DNA from: Draconibacterium aestuarii
GTDB taxonomy: Bacteria; Bacteroidota; Bacteroidia; Bacteroidales; Prolixibacteraceae
Direction: 5' to 3'
Assembly: GCA_026671195.1 (NCBI GenBank)
Contig: JAPOHD010000029.1
Coordinates: 150,342 to 214,341 of the forward strand
DNA length: 64,000 bases
Shown: positions 9,656 to 19,302 of the stretch, in pieces
How the letters are laid out: each line of letters starts with the position of its first letter
Numbering within the stretch: position 1 is the stretch's first letter
Made by a program: the position numbers and the translations under genes
The notes under the pieces: model-generated
The model's input: the letters and a program-made list of their open reading frames with translations, nothing else
The model's database searches: none
Told to the model about the DNA's origin: nothing

Positions 9656-11896
9656 TTACTTTTCTACTTTGAAATAAACATGTTCGGTTTTACGCGGCCA
9701 GTAATTGTTTTTTGTATTTACGTCGGCTGTTTCCAGATACGGATCCAGGATTATACTTTTAAGTTCTTTTGAGTAAGCAAAAACCTTGGTTACCTCTTTA
9801 TGGTTTTTCGTCCAGATCTCAGCCGGAATGCGCTGCAAATCTTTGGAGCTATCTTCAAATTCGAATTGAACGATTAATGGCATTAACATGCCGCCAGGAG
9901 CAGAAAAAGTTACTTCATAAAATTTTTGGTCTTTCCCGAGTGATGCCAGATCTTCAGCATACAGTTTCTCACTTAACTCAACTATTTGTTTTAGCTCCGC
10001 ATTATTCAACAATGGTTTGGGCACATTGTACATGTCTTTAAGCGACTCATCCAACTCAATGGCAGGGGTAACATGGCCATTATCTCTTATCTCTGCAATA
10101 TGAACCGGCTTAGATGCGTTTTTCTCTCTTGCAATTTCTTCAGCTTTGTTTCTGTCAACAACAGGTTCATATACTTTTACATTTTCAATGGCTAAATCGA
10201 CATGTTCGGTTGAAAAATACCACCCCCGCCAGAACCAATCCAAATCAATTCCCGATGCAGCTTCCATAATGCGAAAGAAATCGGCTGGTTGCGGGTGTTT
10301 AAACATCCAGGTTTGTGCATACTCCTTAAAAGCCTGATCGAAAAGCTCACGCCCGAGAATGGTTTCGCGCAAAATTGTTAAGCCGACTGCCGGTTTTCGA
10401 TAGCTGTTCATTCCGGCTTGCAACAGGGCATCAGCATCGGTCATTAATGGTACAATCGTACTTTTATCGTCATCCATATAACCGAGCATTTCAACAGGAC
10501 GTCCCGACCAAGTCCATTCAGGATCCCAATCGCGTTCTGCAATCCCCTGTAAAAAAATATTAAATCCTTCATCCATCCATGCCCACTGCCGCTCGTCTGT
10601 ATTTACAATCATCGGGAAATAATTATGCCCAACTTCGTGGTGAACAACTCCAATAACTCCACGTTTAGCTGCTGCGCTATTCGATTTATCAGCCTTTGGT
10701 TGCCCTTGATTGAAACAAATCATCGGATATTCCATGCCTGAAATACCCTGTACATTTACCGATATTGCAGTTGGGTAAGGAAAGTCAAAAGTGTGTTTAG
10801 AATAAATTTTTAAAGTATGAGCTATGGATTTTGTGGAATATTTTTCCCAAAGTGGATTCCCTTCTTTAGGATAAAACGACATGGCCAAAACAGTATTACC
10901 GGGAAACTGAACCGACATTGCATCCCAAATAAATTTACGCGAACATGCAAATGCAAAGTCTCTGACATTTTCAGCCTTAAAACTCCAGGTTTTTGTTTCA
11001 TTCGAATGTTTTGTTTCATTTTTCCCTGCCTCATCCGCCGTAATAATTAAAACAGGTTCCTCAGATTTCCGGGCCAATTCCAACCTTTTTTGCTGCGATG
11101 CAGTTAATACATCCTTTTCATTCTTTAGTTCTCCGGTTGCGGCAACGATAAAATCGGAAGGGACAGTAATATCGACATCGAAATTCCCAAATTCGAGTGC
11201 AAATTCGGCACCAACAAACTGTTTGATCTGCCAGCCAATATCATTAAAAACACAAAGGCGTGGGTAAAACTGTGCAATAGCAAAAACATTTCCACTGCCA
11301 TTTTCAGCCTCATTATACCCTGATCGTCCCCACATCTCTTTGATGTTATTCAGTTTGTAATGCCATTCAATATTTATATTGGTTTTTGCTCCCGAAGGCA
11401 AACTTTTCGGCAAAATAACTTTTAAAATGGTGTGGTTTTTTATCGTTTCCAGGTCATTCCCCTTCTCATCGGTCACCGATGTAATTTTAAAGCCACCATC
11501 GAAATTGTTATTCATACGTTTTAAAGTCGACATTTTAACACTTCCCGACATTTTACCTTGTTCAATTTTGCTTCTTAATGAATTCGGTTCGCGAATATTC
11601 TGGTCGAGCTGCAACCATAAATAATTTAGTGTTTCCGGTGAATTATTGTGATAACTTATGGTTGCAATTCCTGATACTGATTTAGAACCTTCATCAAGCC
11701 TTATATCCATATTGTAATCAACCTGTTGCTGAAAATAATCGGGGCCGGGATGACCTGTAGCTGTTCTGAAACCGTTTGGAGTGGGCAGCTCTTCAATCAG
11801 TTGCCTGAACATGTTTTGATTGGTATGTTGTTGTGCCAGCGTAATTCCCTTACATGCAATGATCAACACCAAAACCAGTATCTTTGTCTTTCTCAT
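9656..11896 (-). CDS. Exported M1-family zinc metallopeptidase
   Basis: The 746-residue product has a signal peptide (about 1-21, ending LAQ), an N-terminal beta domain, and a gluzincin catalytic domain. The exopeptidase-type motif GMEYP is at about 388-392. The zinc site HEVGH is at 420-424, with the third ligand Glu443, giving the exact HExxH-x18-E spacing of family M1. The C-terminal part resembles that of the exported M1 peptidases widespread in Bacteroidota. It probably acts in the periplasm on peptides. The gene begins 6 bp after the stop of the DUF6067-like gene, so the two are coupled. Its presence behind a SusC/D locus may mean the natural substrate is a glycoprotein or proteoglycan, which is inference only. 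Confidence 0.9.
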   Translation of the reverse strand: MRKTKILVLVLIIACKGITLAQQHTNQNMFRQLIEELPTPNGFRTATGHPGPDYFQQQVDYNMDIRLDEGSKSVSGIATISYHNNSPETLNYLWLQLDQNIREPNSLRSKIEQGKMSGSVKMSTLKRMNNNFDGGFKITSVTDEKGNDLETIKNHTILKVILPKSLPSGAKTNINIEWHYKLNNIKEMWGRSGYNEAENGSGNVFAIAQFYPRLCVFNDIGWQIKQFVGAEFALEFGNFDVDITVPSDFIVAATGELKNEKDVLTASQQKRLELARKSEEPVLIITADEAGKNETKHSNETKTWSFKAENVRDFAFACSRKFIWDAMSVQFPGNTVLAMSFYPKEGNPLWEKYSTKSIAHTLKIYSKHTFDFPYPTAISVNVQGISGMEYPMICFNQGQPKADKSNSAAAKRGVIGVVHHEVGHNYFPMIVNTDERQWAWMDEGFNIFLQGIAERDWDPEWTWSGRPVEMLGYMDDDKSTIVPLMTDADALLQAGMNSYRKPAVGLTILRETILGRELFDQAFKEYAQTWMFKHPQPADFFRIMEAASGIDLDWFWRGWYFSTEHVDLAIENVKVYEPVVDRNKAEEIAREKNASKPVHIAEIRDNGHVTPAIELDESLKDMYNVPKPLLNNAELKQIVELSEKLYAEDLASLGKDQKFYEVTFSAPGGMLMPLIVQFEFEDSSKDLQRIPAEIWTKNHKEVTKVFAYSKELKSIILDPYLETADVNTKNNYWPRKTEHVYFKVEK

Positions 11897-11902
11897 AGGA
11901 TG

Positions 11903-14900
11903 TTATTCTTTTTCGCGAACGATAATTAAAAATCCTTTACCTTTTGGCACAATAATTTTTTCGTTTGGAGCCCATTTGTTTTCATCTTGATAGCCATCAA
12001 TTGCCGGCGCATAGAGTTCGGCCTTCGATCGTTTTAACCCAATGGTCTCCCAGTTAATATCCAGTTTAACTTCATCATCACTTTCGGCCCATGTTGCAAC
12101 TGCAATTAGCGTTTGTTCCCCTTTCTTAACATAGGTGGTTGCATAGGTATCTTTGCTGCCGGTTTTCACCGGGTTTGTCGAATCCCAGTAACCAATCATT
12201 TCGCTCTGCTCCATCCCGAAGTCATCCCACGCTTTCCACAAAGGAGTTACGTTTACTCTTGGTGCACGCCCCGTCATTCCGAAAATCATCCCGCGCCACG
12301 GGTTTCCACCGTCTTGCAACATTTCTCCCATTAAACCGAATGGCAAACCGGAGGTTTCAATCAACCAGAAATCCGGTGGCAGGTTGTAGTCAAAATACTC
12401 TCCAAACCAAAGCCTGTCGATGTATGGAAAATGTTCGAGGTAAAGATTGGCACTGTTGGCGAAACCATCACGGTGATTATACTGATTGGCCGAGTGCAGA
12501 TCAATTAAAGCACCCGGATTTCCACGTTCCAGAACCTTACGAATACGTTTCATCGAGGTGCGGTCAAATGCCAGGTCATCAATATAAACTCCGTCGATAC
12601 CTACGTTCTTTACCAGCCAGTTTAACCCTTCGATGTAAAAATTGTGCCAGCGTGAAATTCCGGTATTCACAATTGCTGCGTCTTTTATTGAAGGCACAAA
12701 CCATGCGGCAATATAGTTTTGATCCAAATGTTCCTGCAACCATGAAAATCCCCCACCTTTAGCATTCGAGAATATTTCGTCACCCAGACTCCGTAACATA
12801 AATAATTCGGGAGCCTTATTGGTTAGCTCACGAACCGTGTAATAGATTTTAACTTTTGCCTCTTTTGAATGTGCCTCATCGATGTATTGTTTCATTCGTT
12901 CAGGAATGAAAAACGGATAATTGATAAACGAATTAATAGCATTCGCATGGTGCAAATTTATTGTATTTGCTCCGTAAGCCAGAACCGTATCAATGGGCTG
13001 AAAACTGTGATAGTAGCGGTTATGCCAATGCTTTTTTGTATCTACCGGTCGGAAGGGTGTGATCAGCAGATTGAAATAATAATGCAATTGTTCTCCCTTC
13101 TTTATTACCCTGCTTCCGGAATACGAATTAATCAGAACTGATTCGTTGCCAGCGGACGTAATATTTATTCCTCCTTTTCCATCATTATACCATGAATCGG
13201 GCATATAAAGAGGTTTCTCAAGATAGAAATTAGTATTTAGGGGTCTTGAATAATGGTTATCGGTAAAACGCGCCTGTATACCCGCATTTACATCACCCAG
13301 CCAGGGACCATCCTGATTTTTCTCAACGGCCCATTTCCACTCAACATGTTCAGGTCGAAAACCACCTTTTTCTCCTAATCCCATCATGTATTTCGCCGAA
13401 TTTTGCTGAAACGGAATTTCAAGACGGATATCTTTTATGGAAATGTCTTTCGTGGCAGTGAGAACCAACTTGTAATTGATATTTCCATCAAACTCCATCT
13501 GCACTGTACCATTCATTTTCAATCCCGGCATTTCATTTTTTATTTCCCATGCAATAGCGCCTTCCTTTTGTTTCACCCGTTTAAATGAAGGGGCGGTCCA
13601 ATCTTCCTTTTTTTCATCTGTTTCAACAACCAGATTAATGGGTGCTGCTAATATTTCCTTTCCATTCTCCTGAATTTTTGTAACACTTTCAGAAAAATAA
13701 CTTTTTATACTTACCGGAAATCCATTTCCCCCAAAAGTAACGTCTCGCCCCAGGCATTTCACGGTATTGTCGTTGATCTCCAAGGCAGAGTAAGGTGCAA
13801 CAATCCCATCGTCTTCGGCAATGGTTGAATTCAACCAACGTAAACGAGACAAGCGCTCCGGGTTGTCATCGCCTGAAGCCCTAACAGCAATTTCGGAAAC
13901 CTGTAGTTTAACCGGGATCAGGGTTTCATCCATATTTGCCGGTTTTACTTTTAACGTACATTCGTATTCTCCAGCTTCAATTTCCGACGGAATCTGAACT
14001 CCAATCCACAAAGCCTGGACATGGCCCTTTTCAACCGGACAATTTTTTGTAAAAGGTTTTCCTTCCCAGTCTATGCCTTCCGTATTAAAACAGGTTAAGG
14101 CGTCTGCATCTACAACCATTTTTCCGTTGCGGCTTAATCCTGTGAATCCGACACGAATATTTTCAATCTCCTTTTGGGCTGCAAAACAGCCAATTTGAAA
14201 AGTAAAATATTCTCCCTTTTGTACTTTCCCCGAGAACTGATTTGTAACTCCATCCTGAATCCATTTAAGTGGGATATCCGTAGTCATCCGAATCGAATTC
14301 TCACGAATTTCGGGAAAAAGCAAATACTCTGCATCGCGGTTTTCTCTCAACAACTGATCGACTTCCTCCTGCGTAGCAATAATTTCCATCGGGTAAAAGG
14401 AGTTAAAAGGATCGATTGCCTGAAACTGAAACAATTCTGCTTTTGGAAGCTTATTTAAATCTTTGCTTGCAGACTTTGCCTGTTTTAGCCAATTATTTTC
14501 TGCCGTCGAAACAAATTCAGGATAGCTAACTTTTGGATAATTGCTGCGACCATGCATTTTATGTTTCAGATAATAGATCTCATATGCTCCGGGAACCGTT
14601 TGTGGCTGAAAAAGTATATCTCCAAATTCACGGTTGATAGTTACCGAATGTATGTTTTTAATTTGTTTACCGGAGGTGACATCAACAATTATCAAATCCT
14701 TTTCTTCGGGATTAAAATCTCTTCTCCTCCAAGGTATATGAGCCCAAACAATATCAGCTTCATTCTCCACATTTATTACAACTCTGTGGTTCCCCAGCGA
14801 ATCTGCGTCCCAGTTTCCCGTTCCGTAGAGATGTGGATCAAAAGATGATTTTTCCTGTGCAAAGCCGGCAATTATTGAGAGGCAAAAAAACAGGAGTGTT

Positions 14901-14917
14901 AGATTCAGAATCTTCAT
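11903..14917 (-). CDS. Exported DUF6067-like glycoside hydrolase-fold protein
   Basis: The 1004-residue product has a signal peptide ending near residue 20 (IIAGFAQ), several N-terminal beta domains (about 25-350), a middle beta-sandwich (about 380-600) and a C-terminal TIM-barrel-like region (about 640-930). The barrel contains NVGIDGVYIDDLAFDR, then ALIDLHSANQYN and LWFGEYFDYN. Paired carboxylates after a GVYIDD strand are usual for retaining or substrate-assisted hydrolases. I assign it by pattern to the large Bacteroidota proteins annotated as DUF6067 or 'glycoside hydrolase domain-containing'. The substrate is unknown. It sits 138 bp downstream of the DUF5107/TPR gene and is tightly coupled to the M1 peptidase gene, all on the strand of SusC/D locus 2. 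Confidence 0.75.
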   Translation of the reverse strand: MKILNLTLLFFCLSIIAGFAQEKSSFDPHLYGTGNWDADSLGNHRVVINVENEADIVWAHIPWRRRDFNPEEKDLIIVDVTSGKQIKNIHSVTINREFGDILFQPQTVPGAYEIYYLKHKMHGRSNYPKVSYPEFVSTAENNWLKQAKSASKDLNKLPKAELFQFQAIDPFNSFYPMEIIATQEEVDQLLRENRDAEYLLFPEIRENSIRMTTDIPLKWIQDGVTNQFSGKVQKGEYFTFQIGCFAAQKEIENIRVGFTGLSRNGKMVVDADALTCFNTEGIDWEGKPFTKNCPVEKGHVQALWIGVQIPSEIEAGEYECTLKVKPANMDETLIPVKLQVSEIAVRASGDDNPERLSRLRWLNSTIAEDDGIVAPYSALEINDNTVKCLGRDVTFGGNGFPVSIKSYFSESVTKIQENGKEILAAPINLVVETDEKKEDWTAPSFKRVKQKEGAIAWEIKNEMPGLKMNGTVQMEFDGNINYKLVLTATKDISIKDIRLEIPFQQNSAKYMMGLGEKGGFRPEHVEWKWAVEKNQDGPWLGDVNAGIQARFTDNHYSRPLNTNFYLEKPLYMPDSWYNDGKGGINITSAGNESVLINSYSGSRVIKKGEQLHYYFNLLITPFRPVDTKKHWHNRYYHSFQPIDTVLAYGANTINLHHANAINSFINYPFFIPERMKQYIDEAHSKEAKVKIYYTVRELTNKAPELFMLRSLGDEIFSNAKGGGFSWLQEHLDQNYIAAWFVPSIKDAAIVNTGISRWHNFYIEGLNWLVKNVGIDGVYIDDLAFDRTSMKRIRKVLERGNPGALIDLHSANQYNHRDGFANSANLYLEHFPYIDRLWFGEYFDYNLPPDFWLIETSGLPFGLMGEMLQDGGNPWRGMIFGMTGRAPRVNVTPLWKAWDDFGMEQSEMIGYWDSTNPVKTGSKDTYATTYVKKGEQTLIAVATWAESDDEVKLDINWETIGLKRSKAELYAPAIDGYQDENKWAPNEKIIVPKGKGFLIIVREKE

Positions 14918-15055
14918 GGTATATAATTTTGTTTATTGTTTTATAAAAGTTTATTCATACTAATACTATTTCAAGTCAAAAAAATGAAACAGAAATCGAC
15001 TTGCTTCCAGTTGGTTAAAAAAATAAATGACTTGTCTTAAAACTGGCTCTTGATA

Positions 15056-18000
15056 TTATTCAAGTTCAGAAAGAGCAACAACCAGAGCAAAGGCTCTATC
15101 CCTATTTTGAGGGCTGAACAGCGTTACTCCACTTTCTTTTAATATATCTTTCAGAATACTTTCGGCTTTACTATTTTCCTCCATTAACTTCGCATAACTC
15201 CATTGGGCAATTAAATTTTCCGGTTGGTTGTTTTTCCATTTAGCCAGTAATTCCTGCGCTTCTTTCATCCTGTCGTTTTTCTTTAGAAGAACAGCCCCAA
15301 GATATTGACCCGAAGAAAATTCCGTGGTATTTAAAGAAAAATCGACAATGCTATTTTCCAGCTTATTTGCTATGGATACATTTCCTTTTTTATGCCAGTA
15401 CAAACTTTCCAGGTAGTCTTCAATTCTTTCATCCGTTTCGTACGGTTTTCCTACTCCGAGATTTTCGGGCCATTGACGGGCCTGGTTTATTCTTGAAATT
15501 GCACTCTTGCTTTTATTTTTCTGCAGTTTATCAATCGCATCCATTACACAAGCTTGCCGGTAAGTAACCCGCCCTGCACTTGCTCCTTCGTTTGGTAAAA
15601 TGTTGGTTTTGATAAGCACATTCAAAGATTCCTGATACCTGCCGTTTATTAATAAAGCTTTTGCTTTTTGAAAAGCAAGAACATAGTTGTTCGGAAATTT
15701 TAAAAACCCTTTCTCTGCCCAGCTTAATACATCCGTAAATTTTTGTTCTGACTCATAATAATTCGACAGCGACATATAACAACGCCACTCGTTATTATTC
15801 AGCTCATAGGCCTTTAGTAAATCATTTTCACCGTTGTAATCTGCATCTGCTTTTAATAAATTAAAGCGGGTAAGGTAAAAAGCAAAATAGTCAGGTTGAT
15901 CGTTGCATTCTATAAAATACTCTTTTGCTTTATCTGTAAGCCCTTTCGACCAATAAATTAAACCGAGATAGTAGTTTGTCTTCCAATTCTGGTTTTTTGA
16001 TAAAGCCCATTTTAATACTTCTGCTGTTTCGTTTCGCGAAGGATAAACAAGATTTGGTGAAGCCTGAATTGCCTTTTCTAAATATTCTGAATCGCCTTTA
16101 AGAAAGGCCAACCAATAATTTACAATCGGGTTAGAAGTGTTGAGTTGCAATATCTGAACTGCCTTTTCTTTCAATCCAAGATTGAAATATGCAATGGCTT
16201 GCTCCAAACAAATTTCATGCGGCATTTCGTAGTTTAACACTTTTGCGAAATCTTCACCTTTTTCAAAACGGGCAAACGCATTTAATGGATCAATGGATAG
16301 AATTTTATCCAACACTTCGTTTCGCTGTTGTTGCCTTCCAACTCTTTCAAAATCCAGTGCCTTTAGTTTTAACGCATTAATATTATTTTGATTGTAATCG
16401 AGTGCCTCATTGGCATATTTTAGACTCTTGCTGGTTTCGCCATCTGCAAAAAAGATAGTTGAGATTTGCGTGTAAGCCAACGATCGGAACTCCATAGATC
16501 GGGCAGCCATACTGAATGCATCGAGCGCATCATATTTTCTGTCCAATTTTAAACTGATTAGTCCGAAAATATAATTGGCTTCCGGATTATACGTGTCATT
16601 CGACAGCGCTTTTAAAGCATACTCATCAGCCTTTTGGTGTTCCATTTTGCGGTAAAGCAAACCGGCCATTTTACTCAATGCACCTGTGTGGAAGGGATTT
16701 TGTTCGAGAACCCTGCTATACTTTTCTTCAGCCCCTTTATAGTTTCGTTGTTTTTCCATCCCAACTCCGGCCGAAAAAATCGCATCGGTTGAATCCCAGT
16801 TAAAATCTTTGCTTATTTCAGTGGGTTTCGCAAGCGCTCTTTCTTTTCTTTCCTTTGTAGAGTACGAAAATATATTGCCAATTTTAACTTGTATATCTTC
16901 CGCAGTAACTTCATACATTTCAACAAATGCTTCGGTAGGTTTCAGGCTTATATTTTTCCTGACAATTTCCTTTCCATCGGCTAACACTGTCAGTTCATCG
17001 GTGATATTCTGATTGGCACAAAAACCAATTTTAACCTTTCCATCTGCATGTTCCACATTTAACGAACCGTATTCATCGGCCTTAACCATGCCGCCAATTT
17101 CCTTAACAGGAAACCATAATTCGTTGAATTTATACTCCGAACCGGCATTAAAAAACAGATGTTTATATGGAGTTTCCGCACTTTTTTCTGCTGCCTGGTT
17201 AAATAATAATCCTGTTTGAATTTCTGTGTATTGAACATTTCCCGGGTCGGTAAGCAGGTCGGTCCAAATCTCTCCTTGCCTCGATAGTCCCCATATCCAA
17301 ATTTTTTGTCCGGGTTTTTCATCGTATGCCGACCAGTGCCCTAATCCAAAATCCTTGTCCCTGAAATAACACAGAAAATGCTCAGCATATTCCCCCAATA
17401 CATGATAGGATTTAGGTCCTCCAAAGTTGTTGTTTTTATAATACGAAACGTCAATTCCTTTTTCATTTACCGGCCACGGGGACACTTCTCCTCCATGACC
17501 AATTTCGATGGTGCCCGGGAAATAATATTCGAGATCATCTGTTGCATCAACAGATGCTGTCATCCAATTATAAAGCGAGGTATTTAAATTTGATGGATTA
17601 TACCAGATTGCTTTGGTTTCAAAATACGATTTGTCAGGTTGCAAACGAACTTCCACCCGCCATTCGGTTCGTGATGTTATGTCGGGTGCACCAACAAAAC
17701 AACTTACGCTCCCGTCGGTATTTTCCTGTAAAAGATAATTAACCGGAGAAGCAGTGGTTGGCGCATGACCGATCGACCCAAAATTAAATTCTATTCCTCC
17801 CGATGTCCATGCTCCGCGCATGGCTATATCCCGGAATTTTACCACTTTGTTGAAGTAGATAAATTCTTCTCCGGATGCTTTATCAATTGCCCCCAACACT
17901 TTCCCACCAATCTCAGGAGCAACTAAAACTTTTATGTACTGGTTTTCCAGTGTTATTATTTTCCAACCCTGCTCTTTTGGTGTATTTGTGAATCCATCAA

Positions 18001-18166
18001 AACGGTAATAAGGATAATATTTTGTAATATGAGCAACCGGATCCGGATCGGAATAAGGATAGGTTTTAAAATTTATTACCTCTTCTGAAATTGTAGCTTT
18101 TTGCGCAAATGTATCTTTCAAGGGAAAGACAATTAGTATACATAAAAGGAAAAGGATTGTTTTCAT
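15056..18166 (-). CDS. Exported DUF5107 protein with long TPR array
   Basis: I start the gene at 18166, the Met that opens a clear signal peptide (MKTILFLLCILIVFPLK, ending TFAQ). An in-frame ATG 63 bp upstream would add a charged, non-signal stretch. The product is 1036 residues. The first 350 or so are a beta-rich DUF5107 domain with APEIGGKVLGAIDKASGEEF, DIAMRGAWTSGGIEFNFG and LFFNAGSEYKF, resembling aldose-epimerase-like or glycosidase beta-sandwiches. The remaining 600 or more form a helical array of tetratricopeptide repeats, for example NPFHTGALSKMAGLLYRKM and NPEANYIFGLISLKLDRKYD. The role is unknown; such proteins recur in Bacteroidota glycan loci and could be carbohydrate-active with a scaffold tail. 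Downstream of the sulfotransferase gene by 86 bp. Confidence 0.82.
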   Translation of the reverse strand: MKTILFLLCILIVFPLKDTFAQKATISEEVINFKTYPYSDPDPVAHITKYYPYYRFDGFTNTPKEQGWKIITLENQYIKVLVAPEIGGKVLGAIDKASGEEFIYFNKVVKFRDIAMRGAWTSGGIEFNFGSIGHAPTTASPVNYLLQENTDGSVSCFVGAPDITSRTEWRVEVRLQPDKSYFETKAIWYNPSNLNTSLYNWMTASVDATDDLEYYFPGTIEIGHGGEVSPWPVNEKGIDVSYYKNNNFGGPKSYHVLGEYAEHFLCYFRDKDFGLGHWSAYDEKPGQKIWIWGLSRQGEIWTDLLTDPGNVQYTEIQTGLLFNQAAEKSAETPYKHLFFNAGSEYKFNELWFPVKEIGGMVKADEYGSLNVEHADGKVKIGFCANQNITDELTVLADGKEIVRKNISLKPTEAFVEMYEVTAEDIQVKIGNIFSYSTKERKERALAKPTEISKDFNWDSTDAIFSAGVGMEKQRNYKGAEEKYSRVLEQNPFHTGALSKMAGLLYRKMEHQKADEYALKALSNDTYNPEANYIFGLISLKLDRKYDALDAFSMAARSMEFRSLAYTQISTIFFADGETSKSLKYANEALDYNQNNINALKLKALDFERVGRQQQRNEVLDKILSIDPLNAFARFEKGEDFAKVLNYEMPHEICLEQAIAYFNLGLKEKAVQILQLNTSNPIVNYWLAFLKGDSEYLEKAIQASPNLVYPSRNETAEVLKWALSKNQNWKTNYYLGLIYWSKGLTDKAKEYFIECNDQPDYFAFYLTRFNLLKADADYNGENDLLKAYELNNNEWRCYMSLSNYYESEQKFTDVLSWAEKGFLKFPNNYVLAFQKAKALLINGRYQESLNVLIKTNILPNEGASAGRVTYRQACVMDAIDKLQKNKSKSAISRINQARQWPENLGVGKPYETDERIEDYLESLYWHKKGNVSIANKLENSIVDFSLNTTEFSSGQYLGAVLLKKNDRMKEAQELLAKWKNNQPENLIAQWSYAKLMEENSKAESILKDILKESGVTLFSPQNRDRAFALVVALSELE

Positions 18167-18252
18167 TTTTATCGTATTACATGGTTTAGATTTGCTGAAT
18201 ATGTATTCATCCAGCTTTATTTTTTTCAAAACTTACATAACCGGTAGGCAAT

Positions 18253-19278
18253 CTATACTAACACATGTCTATTTCTGGTCTGAATCTCTTTCAATAAAAG
18301 TTCCTGAGGCTCACGCATTCTAAGACCTTCCGGATCAACAGATTTTAATGCATCTTCTTTAAGCTGCTTGTTTATTGTATCAAATTGGTTCAGTTCAATC
18401 GGTGAAAAATCCTTGCCATTAATAATTCCCGATTTCTCTAATTTATACTCCAATGTTTCAAGAACGTTACCCGCCAGCCTTTCAAAAATCCCAACCTCCA
18501 TTTCGGTAAGTTCTTTTTTATACTTATTGGAATTGCTTTTAAAAATAGGCTGGGTAACATTGGCCCACATTTTTCCTGCCACAGCAGTATTTTTTGACTC
18601 TTCCGATTTATAAAAATCGAATACTTTGGGATTAAATCTTATATTCAGAAATGAACTTAACTTTTTCATTACTTCCTCTGGCGAATGAATAAGTTTCTCG
18701 TAGCTTATCTGAATAAAACGCTCTTCACCAACCTTCGCTTTAAGTGCCAAACAAGCCTCTTGATTTTTTCGCCATTGATTTGCAATATGATAGACATGTT
18801 TTTCACCCACAATTGCTTTTTTAAACGAACACGCCACATCGCGCCCATCGCGGTACAAATGAATATACATCGGGCGAATTCCTGCATTCTCAATTTCGCT
18901 TGCATACTGAATATTGGCCATACTTTTACATGCCCAAAACGATGCATTGTCCTGTACTGCTTTCAAATCGTATACAATCCTGAATATTTCAAAAAGGGTA
19001 TTTGATTTGCATAGGTTAAAAATGTGTTCCCGATCGAATTTCACTCCTGTCCACACAACCGGATTTCGTTCAACAATTGCACAAACATCATCTATCAGTT
19101 TATAGAAATTCTGATCTATGCCGAGATCTCCATACACCGGTAGCAAAGGAATAAAACGCTGCAAAATATGAGGTGGGTGCGGCGCAGTTATTTCATCAAA
19201 CTGATTGAGCATCAGCCGAAGTAAATTTGACCCCGAACGTTGGGTACCTATAATTTGTATGGGTCGTATATGTTTCAT
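18253..19278 (-). CDS. PAPS-dependent sulfotransferase-family protein
   Basis: The 341-residue product has no signal peptide, so it is probably cytosolic. The N-terminus holds the 5'-phosphosulfate-binding loop QIIGTQRSGSNLLRLML (about 8-24, the R-S-G-S-N core of the P-loop-like PSB). The second cofactor signature, LYRDGRDVACSF (about 141-152), gives the Arg and Ser that bind the 3'-phosphate of PAPS. Proteins of this class move sulfate from PAPS to a hydroxyl on a sugar, lipid or small molecule; the acceptor here is unknown. It lies 24 bp downstream of the arylsulfate sulfotransferase-like gene, inside a locus headed by SusC/D. No sulfate-activation genes (cysDN/C) are visible in the window. 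Confidence 0.88.
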   Translation of the reverse strand: MKHIRPIQIIGTQRSGSNLLRLMLNQFDEITAPHPPHILQRFIPLLPVYGDLGIDQNFYKLIDDVCAIVERNPVVWTGVKFDREHIFNLCKSNTLFEIFRIVYDLKAVQDNASFWACKSMANIQYASEIENAGIRPMYIHLYRDGRDVACSFKKAIVGEKHVYHIANQWRKNQEACLALKAKVGEERFIQISYEKLIHSPEEVMKKLSSFLNIRFNPKVFDFYKSEESKNTAVAGKMWANVTQPIFKSNSNKYKKELTEMEVGIFERLAGNVLETLEYKLEKSGIINGKDFSPIELNQFDTINKQLKEDALKSVDPEGLRMREPQELLLKEIQTRNRHVLV

Positions 19279-19302
19279 TTCTATTTCAAATTATAATTCC
19301 AA

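Noticed and set aside
12139-12762. 207-codon open frame on the plus strand
   Set aside because: It is entirely antisense to the DUF6067-like gene, is rich in Arg, Ser and His as frame shadows are, and matches no family I know.
15007-15046. CCAGTT/AACTGG inverted repeat before the DUF6067-like gene as terminator
   Set aside because: The stem is 6 bp with a 28-nt loop and no T-run, so it is not convincing.
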